Assembly: GCF_000753735.1 (NCBI RefSeq)
Contig: NZ_JPIN01000001.1
Location: 1 to 64,000 of the forward strand
DNA length: 64,000 nucleotides
From: Pseudidiomarina atlantica
GTDB taxonomy: Bacteria > Pseudomonadota > Gammaproteobacteria > Enterobacterales > Alteromonadaceae
Direction: 5' to 3'
A program made the position numbers and the translations under genes. Positions 46,277 to 55,844 of this stretch are shown here, piece by piece. Within the stretch, counting starts at the first letter, position 1. The number at the start of each line of letters is the position of its first letter. The notes under the pieces are model-generated. The model was not told the origin of the DNA. It was given only the letters and a program-made list of their open reading frames with translations, and searched no databases.

Positions 46277-47413
46277 ATGACAGATGCACAAACAACAGTC
46301 GTGCAGTTTGAAGAGCGCACTACCGAGTGCGGTAAACGCCTTGGTATCGCGCGCTTGAATTCGGAAAAATCACTAAATGCCCTGAGTCTTGACATGATTC
46401 AGCTACTGCAACCGAAGTTGGATGAGTGGGCAGGCGACGATGACATCGCCGCTGTGTGGCTTGAAGGTGCTGGCGAAAAAGCCTTCTGTGCGGGTGGTGA
46501 TATCGTTGCCATGTACAAGGCCATGCGTGATCAGCCCGGTGAACTGGTAGACGAAGTCGCTGACTTTTTTAGCCAGGAATATCGCTTAGACTACACTATC
46601 CACAGCTTTCCGAAGCCTTTTATTGTCTGGGCGGATGGGATCGTCATGGGCGGTGGCATGGGGCTGATGAACGGCGCCAGTCATCGTATCGTCACTGAGC
46701 GCTCGTTGCTTGCCATGCCGGAAGTCACCATTGGCTTGTATCCAGATGTTGGCGCGACGCATTTCTTGAACCAGATGCCAGCAGGTTGTGGTCTATTCCT
46801 TGGCCTCACCGGTGCGCACATGAACGCCAGTGATGCCCAGTTCTTGCATCTTGCCGACCATTTTGTGGCGAGCGAACGCAAGCAGCAGGTGTTGGATGCG
46901 CTTAGCGCGATTCAGTGGGGGGAAACCGCCAGTTTGAATCAACAGAAAGTCAGCGATGTGTTGCAACAGTTGGGCAACGAAGATGCCAAGTTGCGTCCAG
47001 CGGGGCAAGTTGAAGCGCAACATGACCTGATCAAACAACTCACTGCGGGTGACGATGTGGTCAGCGTGGTCGAGGCCATCACGACGCATGAGAGCGATGA
47101 CAAATGGCTCAGTCGTGCCAGCAAAACCCTCGCCAATGGCTGTCCAATGACGGCACACTTGGTGTGGAATCAATTGCATTTAGGCAAAGATTTAAGTTTG
47201 CCCGATTGCTTCCGACTGGAACTGACATTATCGGTGAAATGCGCAACCCGCGGTGATTTTGCTGAAGGCATTCGGGCATTGCTGATTGACAAAGATAAGC
47301 AACCTAAATGGCAACATGCTTCAGTGGCTGATGTGAGTGCGGAAGAGGTAGATGCGTTCTTCACCTCACCATGGCAGCAGGGTGAACATCCACTTGCCGA
47401 TTTAGGTGCATAA
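46277..47413 (+). CDS. 3-hydroxyisobutyryl-CoA hydrolase (crotonase family)
   Basis: 378 residues, the long form of the crotonase family typical of HIBCH rather than of plain hydratases (~260). Diagnostic stretches are FCAGGDIVAMYKAMRD, WADGIVMGGGMGLMNGASHRIVTERSLLAMPEVTIGLYPDVGATHFLNQMP, with the Glu and Asp of MPE and PDVG, and a C-terminal half with LELTLSVKCATRGDFAEGIRALLIDKD. It releases 3-hydroxyisobutyrate for MmsB, encoded next. No separate methacrylyl-CoA hydratase gene lies in the cluster. Confidence 0.9.
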   Translation: MTDAQTTVVQFEERTTECGKRLGIARLNSEKSLNALSLDMIQLLQPKLDEWAGDDDIAAVWLEGAGEKAFCAGGDIVAMYKAMRDQPGELVDEVADFFSQEYRLDYTIHSFPKPFIVWADGIVMGGGMGLMNGASHRIVTERSLLAMPEVTIGLYPDVGATHFLNQMPAGCGLFLGLTGAHMNASDAQFLHLADHFVASERKQQVLDALSAIQWGETASLNQQKVSDVLQQLGNEDAKLRPAGQVEAQHDLIKQLTAGDDVVSVVEAITTHESDDKWLSRASKTLANGCPMTAHLVWNQLHLGKDLSLPDCFRLELTLSVKCATRGDFAEGIRALLIDKDKQPKWQHASVADVSAEEVDAFFTSPWQQGEHPLADLGA

Positions 47414-47437
47414 GCTCAAGAACGACAGGAACAAATT

Positions 47438-48334
47438 ATGGCTACAGTAGGATTTATTGGTCTTGGTAATATGGGTGGCCCAATGGCTGCCAACCTGGTC
47501 AAGGCTGGACATCGCGTCACTGTTTTTGATTTGTCTGAAGAGGCATTAACTCAAGCTGAAGCGGCAGGTTGTCAGCGCGCTAAGCAACTTGTTGAAGTCT
47601 GCCGTGATGCTGATTTTGTGATTAGCATGCTGCCGGCCGATCATCACGTCGAGGGCGTTTATTTAGGCGAGCAAGGCTTGCAACATAGGTTGGATAAGTC
47701 GACCTTGGTGATTGACTGCAGCACTATCAGCGCCGAAACCGCGCGCAAGCTTGGCGCCGAACTTGCCGCTGCGGGTATAGCCTTTATCGATGCGCCGGTA
47801 TCCGGCGGTGTTGGTGGGGCGAAAGCCGGTACCTTGACGTTTATTTGTGGCGGCGCTGAAAGCAGCGTTGAACGCGCTCGCGAAGTGCTCAATGCCATGG
47901 GTAAAAATGTGTTCCGCGCCGGTGACGCCGGAGCGGGGCAAGTCGCTAAGATCTGCAACAACATGCTGTTGTCAGTATTAATGGCTGGTACTTCTGAGGC
48001 CTTGCAATTGGGCATTGCCCATGGCTTGGATCCGCAAGTGTTGTCAGAAATCATGTTGCAAAGCTCGGGTCGCAACTGGACGCTCGAAGTTTATAATCCG
48101 TGTCCTGGAGTGATGGACACTGTACCATCGAGTAATGGTTATCAAGGTGGCTTTATGGTTGACTTGATGGCGAAAGATTTGGGCTTGGCGCAACAAGCTG
48201 CGCTGCGCAGCGGGGCCAGCACGCCAATGGGTTCACTGACCTTGAATTTGTATCGTAGCTGGGCACAACTAGGCCATGGTCGGGAAGATTTCTCGAGCAT
48301 TTTCAAGTATGTTACGCCGGCAACGAAGAAGTAG
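47438..48334 (+). CDS. mmsB: 3-hydroxyisobutyrate dehydrogenase
   Basis: 298 residues of the beta-hydroxyacid dehydrogenase family. N-terminal Rossmann VGFIGLGNMGGPMAANLVKAGH, substrate-binding DAPVSGGVGGAKAGTLTFICGG, and catalytic Lys in AGQVAKICNNMLL. It oxidises 3-hydroxyisobutyrate to methylmalonate semialdehyde, the substrate of MmsA. The last gene, an SDR, follows after 8 nt. Confidence 0.94.
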   Translation: MATVGFIGLGNMGGPMAANLVKAGHRVTVFDLSEEALTQAEAAGCQRAKQLVEVCRDADFVISMLPADHHVEGVYLGEQGLQHRLDKSTLVIDCSTISAETARKLGAELAAAGIAFIDAPVSGGVGGAKAGTLTFICGGAESSVERAREVLNAMGKNVFRAGDAGAGQVAKICNNMLLSVLMAGTSEALQLGIAHGLDPQVLSEIMLQSSGRNWTLEVYNPCPGVMDTVPSSNGYQGGFMVDLMAKDLGLAQQAALRSGASTPMGSLTLNLYRSWAQLGHGREDFSSIFKYVTPATKK

Positions 48335-48342
48335 GAGAGAAC

Positions 48343-49107
48343 ATGGATATTGCAACCAGTACGATCGTCATCACCGGCGGTGCACAAGGCTTGGGCCGTG
48401 CGATGGCAGAGCATTTTGCGGCGGCCGGCGCAGCCTTAGCATTAATTGATATGAACCAAGAAACCTTGACTGACGCTGAAACGATTTGTCGTGATAAAGG
48501 CGCCCGTCAGGTTAAAGGCTATGTCGCGAACGTCACTGACGAAGCTGCGGTTGAACAGGTATTCAATGACATTGCTGCGGAATTCGGTGGTATCAATGTA
48601 TTGATTAACAACGCTGGCATTTTGCGTGATGGCATGCTGATTAAGTGCAAAGATGGTGAAATTACACATAAAATGCCACTGCAACAGTTTCAGTCAGTAT
48701 TAGATGTGAACCTGACCGGTAGCTTCTTGTGCGGGCGTGAAGCCAGTGCACACATGGCCAAAGCGGGTAAAGGTGGCGTGATCATCAATATCTCTAGCGT
48801 GGCACGCGCCGGTAACATTGGCCAGACCAACTATGCGGCGACTAAAGCCGGCGTGGTGGCGATGACGGTTACTTGGGCGCGGGAATTAGGTCGGTTTGGC
48901 ATTCGTTGTGGTGCCATCGCTCCGGGCTTTATCGAAACGCCAATGACGGCGCAGATGAAACCAGAGGCGATCGAACGTGCGCTCAGCATGGTGCCTTTAC
49001 GTCGTTGGGGACAGCCTGATGAAATCGCGCATAGTGCCCGTTACATTATTGAAAATGACTTTTTCAGTGGACGTGTGATAGAAATAGACGGAGGCGTCCG
49101 ACTATAA
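48343..49107 (+). CDS. SDR-family oxidoreductase in the valine cluster
   Basis: 254 residues with the SDR signatures TGGAQGLGRAMAE, INNAGILRDGML, NISSVARAG and YAATK, FabG-like at the C-terminus (GRVIEIDGGVRL). An insert KCKDGEITHKMPLQQ before the active site occurs in 3-oxoacyl-ACP-reductase-like SDRs of degradation clusters. LALIDMN at the end of strand 2 favours NAD. It may act on a branched 3-hydroxyacyl-CoA (as in isoleucine breakdown); this is inference from position. Confidence 0.85.
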   Translation: MDIATSTIVITGGAQGLGRAMAEHFAAAGAALALIDMNQETLTDAETICRDKGARQVKGYVANVTDEAAVEQVFNDIAAEFGGINVLINNAGILRDGMLIKCKDGEITHKMPLQQFQSVLDVNLTGSFLCGREASAHMAKAGKGGVIINISSVARAGNIGQTNYAATKAGVVAMTVTWARELGRFGIRCGAIAPGFIETPMTAQMKPEAIERALSMVPLRRWGQPDEIAHSARYIIENDFFSGRVIEIDGGVRL

Positions 49108-49117
49108 CTGGTAACTC

Positions 49118-50017
49118 ATGCGAAAATTACCCCCACTGAATGCATTAAAGGCCTTTGAAGCCGCTGCGCGGCACTTAAGTTTTACCCGTGCAGCGGATGA
49201 ACTGTTCGTCACTCAAGCTGCGGTGAGTCACCAAGTTAAAGGCCTTGAAGACTTTTTGGGGGTCAAATTATTTATTCGCCGCAATCGTTCGTTGTTGCTG
49301 ACCCCTGAAGGGCAGACCTACTATCTCGAACTGAAAGAAATCTTCGATCATATGCTGCAAGCCACGGAACGGGTCAAAAGTGCTTCGGAACGTGGCTCTC
49401 TTACCATTAGTTTACCGCCAAGCTTTGCCATTTTGTGGTTTGTTCCGCGCTTGAGTCGCTTTCGAGAGGCCTATCCAGAGATTGACGTACGCATCCGTGC
49501 GGTCGATGAGGTCGATGGCTCATTGACCGATGATGTCGATGTCGCCATCTATTACGGCTCGGGCAAATGGCCGGGTTTACGCGCCTATAAACTGCACAAT
49601 GAGTACTTATTGCCAGTTTGCTCGCCGTTATTGTTGAATGGTACTAAACCCTTACGCGAACCTGCAGATTTACTGAATCACACATTACTCCATGATGAGA
49701 CGCGCAATGCTTGGAAGGACTGGTTCAAACTAGTGGGTATTGATAAAAATAAAGGCGATAACGGGCCGGTTTTTAGTCACTCTAATTTGGCACTTAAAGC
49801 GGCAGTCCATGGTCAGGGTATTGCGCTTGCTAACAACGTGCTGGTGAAACCTGAAATCGATGCTGGGCACTTAATTCAAATTTTCCCGGAAGTGTTACCA
49901 CGGGAAAAATCTTTTTATCTGGTTTGTCGTGACTCTCAAGCAGAAGTAGGTAAAATCGCCACCTTTCGCGGCTGGCTGTTGCAGGTAGTCGAAGAGGAAG
50001 AGGAAGCCGATGACTAA
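49118..50017 (+). CDS. gcvA: LysR-family regulator, GcvA type
   Basis: 299 residues. N-terminal HTH LPPLNALKAFEAAARHLSFTRAADELFVTQAAVSHQVKGLEDFLGVKLFIRRNRSLLLT is the GcvA signature; the rest is the periplasmic-binding-like effector domain. In E. coli GcvA controls the glycine cleavage operon. Gene order gcvA-small gene-rlmM also occurs in E. coli, which supports orthology. It lies 10 nt after the SDR gene, so it may also be read through from the valine cluster. Confidence 0.85.
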   Translation: MRKLPPLNALKAFEAAARHLSFTRAADELFVTQAAVSHQVKGLEDFLGVKLFIRRNRSLLLTPEGQTYYLELKEIFDHMLQATERVKSASERGSLTISLPPSFAILWFVPRLSRFREAYPEIDVRIRAVDEVDGSLTDDVDVAIYYGSGKWPGLRAYKLHNEYLLPVCSPLLLNGTKPLREPADLLNHTLLHDETRNAWKDWFKLVGIDKNKGDNGPVFSHSNLALKAAVHGQGIALANNVLVKPEIDAGHLIQIFPEVLPREKSFYLVCRDSQAEVGKIATFRGWLLQVVEEEEEADD

Positions 50018-50654
50018 ATCAGTGAAGCCCGCACAGCGCGTTGCAGTGCAGCGTGATAATCCGCAAGGCGCAATTCGCATTATCTTCGCGCACGGAGCTG
50101 GTGCTGGTTTACAGAGCGATTTTATGCAGTTTTTTGCGCTCGGTTTAGCCTTTCACAACATCGATGTTGTGCGCTTTAACTTCCCATACTGGCAGCAGTT
50201 TATGGACTCAGGCGTTCGCCGCCCCCCGAATCGCATGGCGGAATTGGAGCACAGTATGCTTACGGTTGCACAACAGTTTGATGATGCGAAGCCGACCTTT
50301 TTAATGGGGAAATCGATGGGCGCACGGGTCGCCTTTCGAGTGGCGGATCAGATGCAAGCACGTGGCGCTATTGCGCTAGGTTTTCCGTTTCATCCAGTCG
50401 GCAAACCGCAACAATTGCGGGTCGACGATTTGCGTAATCAACGGCCGCAGAATTTAATTGTTCAAGGTAGCCGCGATGCTTTTGGTAAGCCCGCGGAAGT
50501 TGCCTCTTACACGTTGCCGAAGAATCTAGAGCTACACTGGCTGGAACACGGTGATCATAGTTTTGAGCCAACTAAACGCAGTGGCATTGAGCGGCGTGAT
50601 TTATGGCAGGCGGCCATCGATCGGGTCAGCGATTTTGTTCAGACACACCTTTAG
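50010..50654 (+). CDS. Alpha/beta hydrolase, KANL3/Tex30-like family
   Basis: 214 residues. IIFAHGAGAG (oxyanion), FLMGKSMGARVAF with the nucleophile Ser, VQGSRDAFG (Asp) and LEHGDHSFEP (His) give a complete triad. The family (COG3571) is widespread; its substrate is unknown. It overlaps gcvA by 8 nt and precedes rlmM by 18 nt. Confidence 0.85.
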   Translation: MTKSVKPAQRVAVQRDNPQGAIRIIFAHGAGAGLQSDFMQFFALGLAFHNIDVVRFNFPYWQQFMDSGVRRPPNRMAELEHSMLTVAQQFDDAKPTFLMGKSMGARVAFRVADQMQARGAIALGFPFHPVGKPQQLRVDDLRNQRPQNLIVQGSRDAFGKPAEVASYTLPKNLELHWLEHGDHSFEPTKRSGIERRDLWQAAIDRVSDFVQTHL

Positions 50655-50672
50655 AAAGAGAAAAGAAAACTT

Positions 50673-51764
50673 ATGAGTGGACTTGTTGCCTATTGTCGGC
50701 CTGGTTTTGAGAGTGATTGTGCCGCAGAATTGCAGGAAAAAGCTGCAGTACTGGGCAGCTTTGGCTATTGCCAAACCAAGGCGCAACAAGGCTATGTCAT
50801 TTATCGTTGTGCTGCTGAAGAAGCTGAGCATTTGGCCAAAAAATTAGCCTTGAGCGAGCTTATATTCTCGCGGCAGTTCATTGCGATTTTAGCTGAGATC
50901 GACGACTTACCCAGTGAGGACCGGGTGACACCGTTGCAACTTGCGTTGCTGGATGAGCAAGTCACCGAAAATTTTGCCGGAGTTAAGCCAGCGGGAGATT
51001 TGCGGGTCGAAACACCGGATACCAATGCCGGTAAGGAACTAACCAAATTCTGCCGCAAGTTTACCGTACCGCTGCGCCAAGGTTTGCGTAAAGCGGGTTG
51101 GATGACGCCACAAGTCAGTGATCGCCGACCAACGCTGCATGCGTTTTTTATTAGCAATCAACATGTCATTTTGGGCTTTTCGTTCAGCTTTAATCAGTCA
51201 CCTTGGCTGATGGGTATTCCGCGTTTGCGCATGCCAAGCGATGCACCGAGTCGCTCGACCTTGAAGTTAGATGAAGCCTTTCAAGTGTTTATTCCGGCCC
51301 ACGAGCGAGACGAACGGGTGCAATCTGGTATGAACGCTGTCGATTTGGGGGCCGCTCCAGGAGGTTGGACTTATCAATTAGTGCGCCGAGGCATGATGGT
51401 GCAAGCGGTTGATAATGGGCCAATGGCCGAGAGCTTGATGGAGACTGGGCAGGTCAAACATATTCGCGAAGATGGCTTTCGTTTCCGTCCGAAAAAGAAG
51501 AATGTCACTTGGTTGGTGTGCGATATGGTGGAAAAGCCGAGCCGCGTAGGTGAATTAATGACGTCGTGGATCCTTGAAGGGGATTGCAAAGAAGCTATTT
51601 TTAATTTGAAGTTACCAATGAAGCGCCGCTATGCTGCTGTGGCTGAATATTTAGCCCAAATGAAAGAAACTTTGAGCACAGAAGGTCGCGGACGCTTTGA
51701 ATTACAAGCCAAACAGCTTTATCACGATCGTGAAGAGATCACCGTGCATTTGCGCTGGCTCTAA
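50673..51764 (+). CDS. rlmM: 23S rRNA (cytidine2498-2'-O)-methyltransferase
   Basis: 363 residues. An N-terminal THUMP-like part is followed by a Rossmann SAM domain: AVDLGAAPGGWTYQLVRRGMMVQAVDNGPM, then VTWLVCDMVEKPSRV (catalytic Asp) and AIFNLKLPMKRRY (catalytic Lys). The K-D-K-E tetrad of 2'-O-methyltransferases fits. A strong terminator lies 38 nt after the stop, inside the convergent gene. Confidence 0.95.
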   Translation: MSGLVAYCRPGFESDCAAELQEKAAVLGSFGYCQTKAQQGYVIYRCAAEEAEHLAKKLALSELIFSRQFIAILAEIDDLPSEDRVTPLQLALLDEQVTENFAGVKPAGDLRVETPDTNAGKELTKFCRKFTVPLRQGLRKAGWMTPQVSDRRPTLHAFFISNQHVILGFSFSFNQSPWLMGIPRLRMPSDAPSRSTLKLDEAFQVFIPAHERDERVQSGMNAVDLGAAPGGWTYQLVRRGMMVQAVDNGPMAESLMETGQVKHIREDGFRFRPKKKNVTWLVCDMVEKPSRVGELMTSWILEGDCKEAIFNLKLPMKRRYAAVAEYLAQMKETLSTEGRGRFELQAKQLYHDREEITVHLRWL

Positions 51765-51772
51765 CTGGCTTG

Positions 51773-52147
51773 CTAAAACGCTTGATAATCTTCGTAAGCA
51801 TCGGCTCCCCAAGCAATAAGGGAGCCGTTTTTGAATAACAGCGGAGTACATTCATCGCGTGTGGTTATGCCATCGGATTTTACGTGATGGGTGCGATAAA
51901 ATAGCACCAACACTTCTTCTCCGGCAGGTGTAGCCTTGGCCTCGCTGATGTCAGGCGAACCGAGCACACGAATCACGTCTTCTTTTGACAGCCCAAGGTT
52001 GAGCTGGCCAATCTGCTTCAAGTTAAAGGTTTCGCGTTCTTGCCAACTCATGTTGTCAGGATCAGCTTGATACACGGCAAGAATAAGCGCAGTTGCTGCC
52101 AAATAAATGACAAATCCGATGATGACAATTTTCGCCATTTTTGACAT
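51773..52147 (-). CDS. DUF3192 family protein, membrane-anchored
   Basis: 124 residues. One N-terminal membrane segment (about 5-25), then a short domain with SWQERETFNLKQIGQLNLGLSKEDVIRVLGSPD and LFYRTHHVKSDGITTRDECTPLLFKNGSLIAWG. This matches the DUF3192 proteins found in Shewanella, Vibrio and relatives, which resemble BamE/SmpA folds. Function unknown. AGGAG precedes the ATG. It is convergent with rlmM. Confidence 0.85.
   Translation of the reverse strand: MSKMAKIVIIGFVIYLAATALILAVYQADPDNMSWQERETFNLKQIGQLNLGLSKEDVIRVLGSPDISEAKATPAGEEVLVLFYRTHHVKSDGITTRDECTPLLFKNGSLIAWGADAYEDYQAF
51802..51832 (+). terminator. rlmM terminator inside the DUF3192 gene
   Basis: CGGCTCCC-CAAGCAATAA-GGGAGCCG followed by TTTTTG on the plus strand. 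An 8-bp GC-rich stem plus T-run makes a standard terminator for rlmM, placed within the coding end of the opposite-strand gene. Confidence 0.75.
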
Positions 52148-52182
52148 AAACCGCGCTCCTTAATCGCTTAACTTGTTACTCT

Positions 52183-53538
52183 TTAATCGGTAATGACTCG
52201 ATAACAAGGATGATATACCGAACCAGGCAGCTTCATGCGACCTTGTTCGACGAATGCGCGTAACAATACGTCGAGTTTCCGCATCATTTCTTTCTCGCCG
52301 TGAATTTCAAACACACCATTGGCGCGAATTGCACGAATGCCTTCGTCTTTCACGTTACCCGCAACAATCGCTGAGAAGGCGCGGCGTAAATCGGCAGCGA
52401 GTAGCTGCGGCTGTTGATCACGATGCAGGTTCAAGTTGGCAACGTTCTCATGGGTTGGTGAGAACGGACGCTGGAACGGTTCATCGATATGCAGGGTCCA
52501 GTTGAAGCAATAGGAATCGCCAGTACTGCGACGGTATTCTTTCACTGCATGAGTGCCGTCCGCCATGAAACGCGCGACTGCGACCGGATCATCAACAATG
52601 ATGGTGTACAGTTTACGTGCTTCTTCGCCGAGGGTTGCAACCACGAAATCATCGATGGCTTCAAAGTAACCTTTGCTGCTGGCGGGCCCCGTAAGAACCA
52701 CAGGTAACACCTGCTTTTCGTTCTCTGGGTGCATTAAAATACCCAGCAAGTAAAGCAGCTCTTCAGCGGTACCTGCACCACCTGGGAAAATAACGATACC
52801 GTGCGCACAACGCACAAATGCCTCAAGCCGTTTTTCGATATCAGGCATGATGATGAGTTCATTAACGATCGGATTTGGCGGCTCAGCGGCAATAATGCCA
52901 GGCTCGGTAAAGCCTAAATAACGACCATCGGTAATACGCTGCTTGGCATGGCCAATGGTGGCGCCTTTCATAGGGCCTTTCATCGCGCCCGGACCACAAC
53001 CGGTGCACACGTTAAGCGCACGTAAACCAAGGTGGTAGCCGACTTCTTTGGTGTACTTGTACTCCACCTCGTTGATGGAGTGGCCACCCCAACACACAAT
53101 GACGTTCGGATCTAGGTTAGGTTGCACCACTTGCGCGTTGCGCAGGATGTCAAACACCACGTGGGTGAGGGTATGTGTATCTGCGGTTTCCAGCGTTTGC
53201 GCGTTGTATCGCTCACCGGTAAAGAGGATATCGCGTAGCACTGCTTCCACCAGCTCTTGCATACCAACAATGAGTTTACCATCGACAAAGGCTTCTTCCG
53301 GTGGATTGATAAGTTCGAGCTGCACACCGCGTTCACATTTGATGACATTAACGTCAAAATCGTCGTATTTATTGAAAATTTCTTCACTACTGTCGGTGTT
53401 ACTACCAGCGTTAAGAACCGCTAGGCAGCAATTACGGAATAACCGATACAGTTGTTCGTCGCTTGACTCTTGTAGACGGTCAATTTCGAGTTGCGACAGT
53501 AAACTCATGCTGCCGCGGGGTGAAATAGTTATTTTCAT
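52183..53538 (-). CDS. ppnN: Nucleotide 5'-monophosphate nucleosidase PpnN
   Basis: 451 residues, as in E. coli (YgdH). Cleaves purine and pyrimidine monophosphates to base and ribose 5-phosphate; in E. coli it is regulated by (p)ppGpp. The LOG-family motif [12 protein letters not shown]..., [16 protein letters not shown] and [18 protein letters not shown] are present, with the N-terminal [15 protein letters not shown]-like start and the C-terminal SYCFNW / [18 protein letters not shown] regions. Adjacent to queF and syd as in E. coli. Confidence 0.95.
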   Translation of the reverse strand: MKITISPRGSMSLLSQLEIDRLQESSDEQLYRLFRNCCLAVLNAGSNTDSSEEIFNKYDDFDVNVIKCERGVQLELINPPEEAFVDGKLIVGMQELVEAVLRDILFTGERYNAQTLETADTHTLTHVVFDILRNAQVVQPNLDPNVIVCWGGHSINEVEYKYTKEVGYHLGLRALNVCTGCGPGAMKGPMKGATIGHAKQRITDGRYLGFTEPGIIAAEPPNPIVNELIIMPDIEKRLEAFVRCAHGIVIFPGGAGTAEELLYLLGILMHPENEKQVLPVVLTGPASSKGYFEAIDDFVVATLGEEARKLYTIIVDDPVAVARFMADGTHAVKEYRRSTGDSYCFNWTLHIDEPFQRPFSPTHENVANLNLHRDQQPQLLAADLRRAFSAIVAGNVKDEGIRAIRANGVFEIHGEKEMMRKLDVLLRAFVEQGRMKLPGSVYHPCYRVITD

Positions 53539-53564
53539 TCTATTGTTTTTCCTTCATTTTCTTT

Positions 53565-54407
53565 TTACTGACGGCTCAAGCGCATCCTGTTTGGAGCCGT
53601 ATCTTCGGTCGCGCGGTAGGGATTGATATCAAGGCCTCCGCGCCGAGTGTAGCGGGCATAAACCGACAAATGGTCAAGGTCTAGCCGCTGGGTGAGATCC
53701 ATGAATATTCTTTCAACACATTGCTCATGAAACTCATTATGATTGCGAAACGACACAATATACTGCAACAGCGCAGCGTGGTCGATGGCGCGCCCGGTAT
53801 AGCTGATGTAAAGCGATCCCCAATCGGGCTGGTTGGTGATCAAACAATTCGACTTCAGTAAATCACTATATAACTGTTCAGTGACACGTTCATGACTTGC
53901 GTGGCGCAATAAGTCTGGCGCATAGTCGTAAGTGCTGATGGCCACGCTAGGATTGTCGAGGCATTGGCCTTGCCATTGACCGACCAGATGCTGCGCATCA
54001 TTCAGTTGCAGTAATTTGACTGTTACTGCAGCACCGGCACAGGCACTCAAATCAATCGTCATTTGCGCTGCTACAGCTTCCCACGACGGCCACTGGCTTT
54101 GATTGAAGCTATTCAAGTAGAGTTTGAACGACTTTGATTCAATTAAATTAGGGCTGGTACAAGGTACGATAAATTGCGCTATGGCAACTTGCGGTAAGCC
54201 GTTGGGCTGGAGCCAAGATATTTCGTAGCCAGTCCACTCATCGTGCCCGAAAAAGGGTAATTTGCTTGCTTCGACAATACCGATGGGGGTACGGTTCAAC
54301 TGCCGTGCTACCGGTTGTAAAAGACTGGCATCATAGTGTTCAGGGTAGGCTGTTGCTTGCCCCAAATTTAGATGCGCGAGTGGATTATCATGCGTACCTT
54401 GCTTCAT
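53565..54407 (-). CDS. queF: NADPH-dependent 7-cyano-7-deazaguanine reductase
   Basis: 280 residues, the long two-module form. Reduces preQ0 to preQ1 for queuosine in tRNA. The N-terminal module has ESKSFKLYLNSFNQ (NADPH-binding QueF motif), the C-terminal module has KSNCLITNQPDWGSLYISYTG with the catalytic Cys, and FHEQCVERIF (substrate-binding Glu). The gene is divergent from syd, as in E. coli. Confidence 0.95.
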   Translation of the reverse strand: MKQGTHDNPLAHLNLGQATAYPEHYDASLLQPVARQLNRTPIGIVEASKLPFFGHDEWTGYEISWLQPNGLPQVAIAQFIVPCTSPNLIESKSFKLYLNSFNQSQWPSWEAVAAQMTIDLSACAGAAVTVKLLQLNDAQHLVGQWQGQCLDNPSVAISTYDYAPDLLRHASHERVTEQLYSDLLKSNCLITNQPDWGSLYISYTGRAIDHAALLQYIVSFRNHNEFHEQCVERIFMDLTQRLDLDHLSVYARYTRRGGLDINPYRATEDTAPNRMRLSRQ

Positions 54408-54513
54408 TGCTATCGTTTACCTTGCTAAACTCTGTTTTTCAGCCAGTCGGCCATTGTACCTGTGGTGCGCAGCAGATGCTAGTTGCGACGCCTTAACTAC
54501 GAGTGAGTAAAAG

Positions 54514-55086
54514 ATGACGATCAGTTCCGCCTTAGATGACTTATTAGTGCGCTACCAAGAGGCCTACCAGCAAGCCGCGGTTCCGCTAATGACCGAAGCG
54601 AACGGTGATTGGCGAGCTCCTATTTATGTCGGTGCACCGACCCTAGTTGATGACAGCATTGAGTTCGTTAAGTGGCAGCCAGTACGTCAAGCGCAAGCAT
54701 TGGATTTCAGTGCACTCATGAACGCGTTGGAGCAACCTTTTCATCAAGATTTTGTGGAGTATTTTAGTCGTTGGTTCAGTGCAGACTTAGCGGTGTCCTG
54801 GCAACAACATCCGTTCTGGTTGTTGCATATGCATGGTGAGGAGGACGCTGAACGAATGCTCAGCAATCAAGCTGGACACGTACTGATGAAGCGACGTTTA
54901 CGCCAGTCAATGACTCTGTTTTTGGGGATTGCTGAGGAGTCTGACGATCTACTGATTACCCTCGATAACGAGAGTGGGGCGGTAGGCCTTGAGTTTGTAG
55001 GACAAAATCAGCATGAAACGCTGGCAGCAAACCTTGCCGAGTTTCTTGCTAAAACCACACCAAGAGTAGTGGAATTCGAGCACTGA
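54514..55086 (+). CDS. syd: SecY-interacting protein Syd
   Basis: 190 residues, the usual Syd length. Typical stretches are the LDDLLVRYQEAYQ start, IYVGAPTLVDDSIEFVKWQPVRQ, YFSRWFSADL and LFLGIAEESDDLLITLDNESGAVGLEF. Syd binds SecY at the cytoplasmic face and is thought to check translocon integrity. It is divergent from queF and not linked to sec genes. Confidence 0.92.
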   Translation: MTISSALDDLLVRYQEAYQQAAVPLMTEANGDWRAPIYVGAPTLVDDSIEFVKWQPVRQAQALDFSALMNALEQPFHQDFVEYFSRWFSADLAVSWQQHPFWLLHMHGEEDAERMLSNQAGHVLMKRRLRQSMTLFLGIAEESDDLLITLDNESGAVGLEFVGQNQHETLAANLAEFLAKTTPRVVEFEH

Positions 55087-55151
55087 ATCGGCTAGTTTGT
55101 AAGCAACCCGATAAAACTAGCCGACAGAATAACTTAACAAGGTGCAAAGCA

Positions 55152-55844
55152 ATGACACTCAGAAAAACAGAAACAAAAAGTGAATTGCGTTATTTGGTTG
55201 CTGAGGAACTAAAACTGGCTGCTTCGTTGTTATACCAGGCGTATCACGACGATCCGTTGTTAATGTCGTTGTTTAACGCCAAAGCCGACAACGAAGAATA
55301 CGAAAAACGCTTACGCGCGACGATACGTGAAGAACTGATGGCATTTTGGGAAGCTGAGCAACCGATGATTGGTTTGTTTGCTGGTGATTCGCTCATCGGT
55401 GTCGTGTGTATGACAATGCCTGGCAAGAGTTTCGGGCCAGGCCGTTACTGGCATTGGCGTTTGAAAATGCTGCTCACGGCTGGCTATGTGAGCACTAAAC
55501 AGTTGGTCGAAAAAGAAAGTTTGATTCAGCAAGCCATCGCCGACAAGCTCGCGCTTGAGCACTATCATATGCTGGCCTTTATTGCGGTTAATCCGCGTTA
55601 TCAGCAACAAGGCTGGGGTGATGTGTTAGTGCGAGCAGCGCAGCAAGCGTTACAGGATGAACCAAAGTCACAGGGCATCGCCTTGTTAATCACTCAGCCG
55701 GAACATCAGTCGTTGTTCAAGCAGCATCATTACGAACAAATCACTACATTGAAGATTGGTGAGGTTGCAGGTGAGCTGTTTTTCTGTAAAAGACAGCAGG
55801 TCGTGAGCGAAGAAGCAGAGGTAGCAAATGGCACAGCAGTTTAA
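55152..55844 (+). CDS. GNAT-family N-acetyltransferase
   Basis: 230 residues. N-terminal helices, then MIGLFAGDSLIGVVCM and the acetyl-CoA-binding region MLAFIAVNPRYQQQGWGDVLVRAAQQAL (the Q/RxxGxG/A loop). Substrate not predictable. AAGGTG precedes the ATG, and its end overlaps the next gene by 17 nt, suggesting a two-gene unit. Confidence 0.82.
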   Translation: MTLRKTETKSELRYLVAEELKLAASLLYQAYHDDPLLMSLFNAKADNEEYEKRLRATIREELMAFWEAEQPMIGLFAGDSLIGVVCMTMPGKSFGPGRYWHWRLKMLLTAGYVSTKQLVEKESLIQQAIADKLALEHYHMLAFIAVNPRYQQQGWGDVLVRAAQQALQDEPKSQGIALLITQPEHQSLFKQHHYEQITTLKIGEVAGELFFCKRQQVVSEEAEVANGTAV

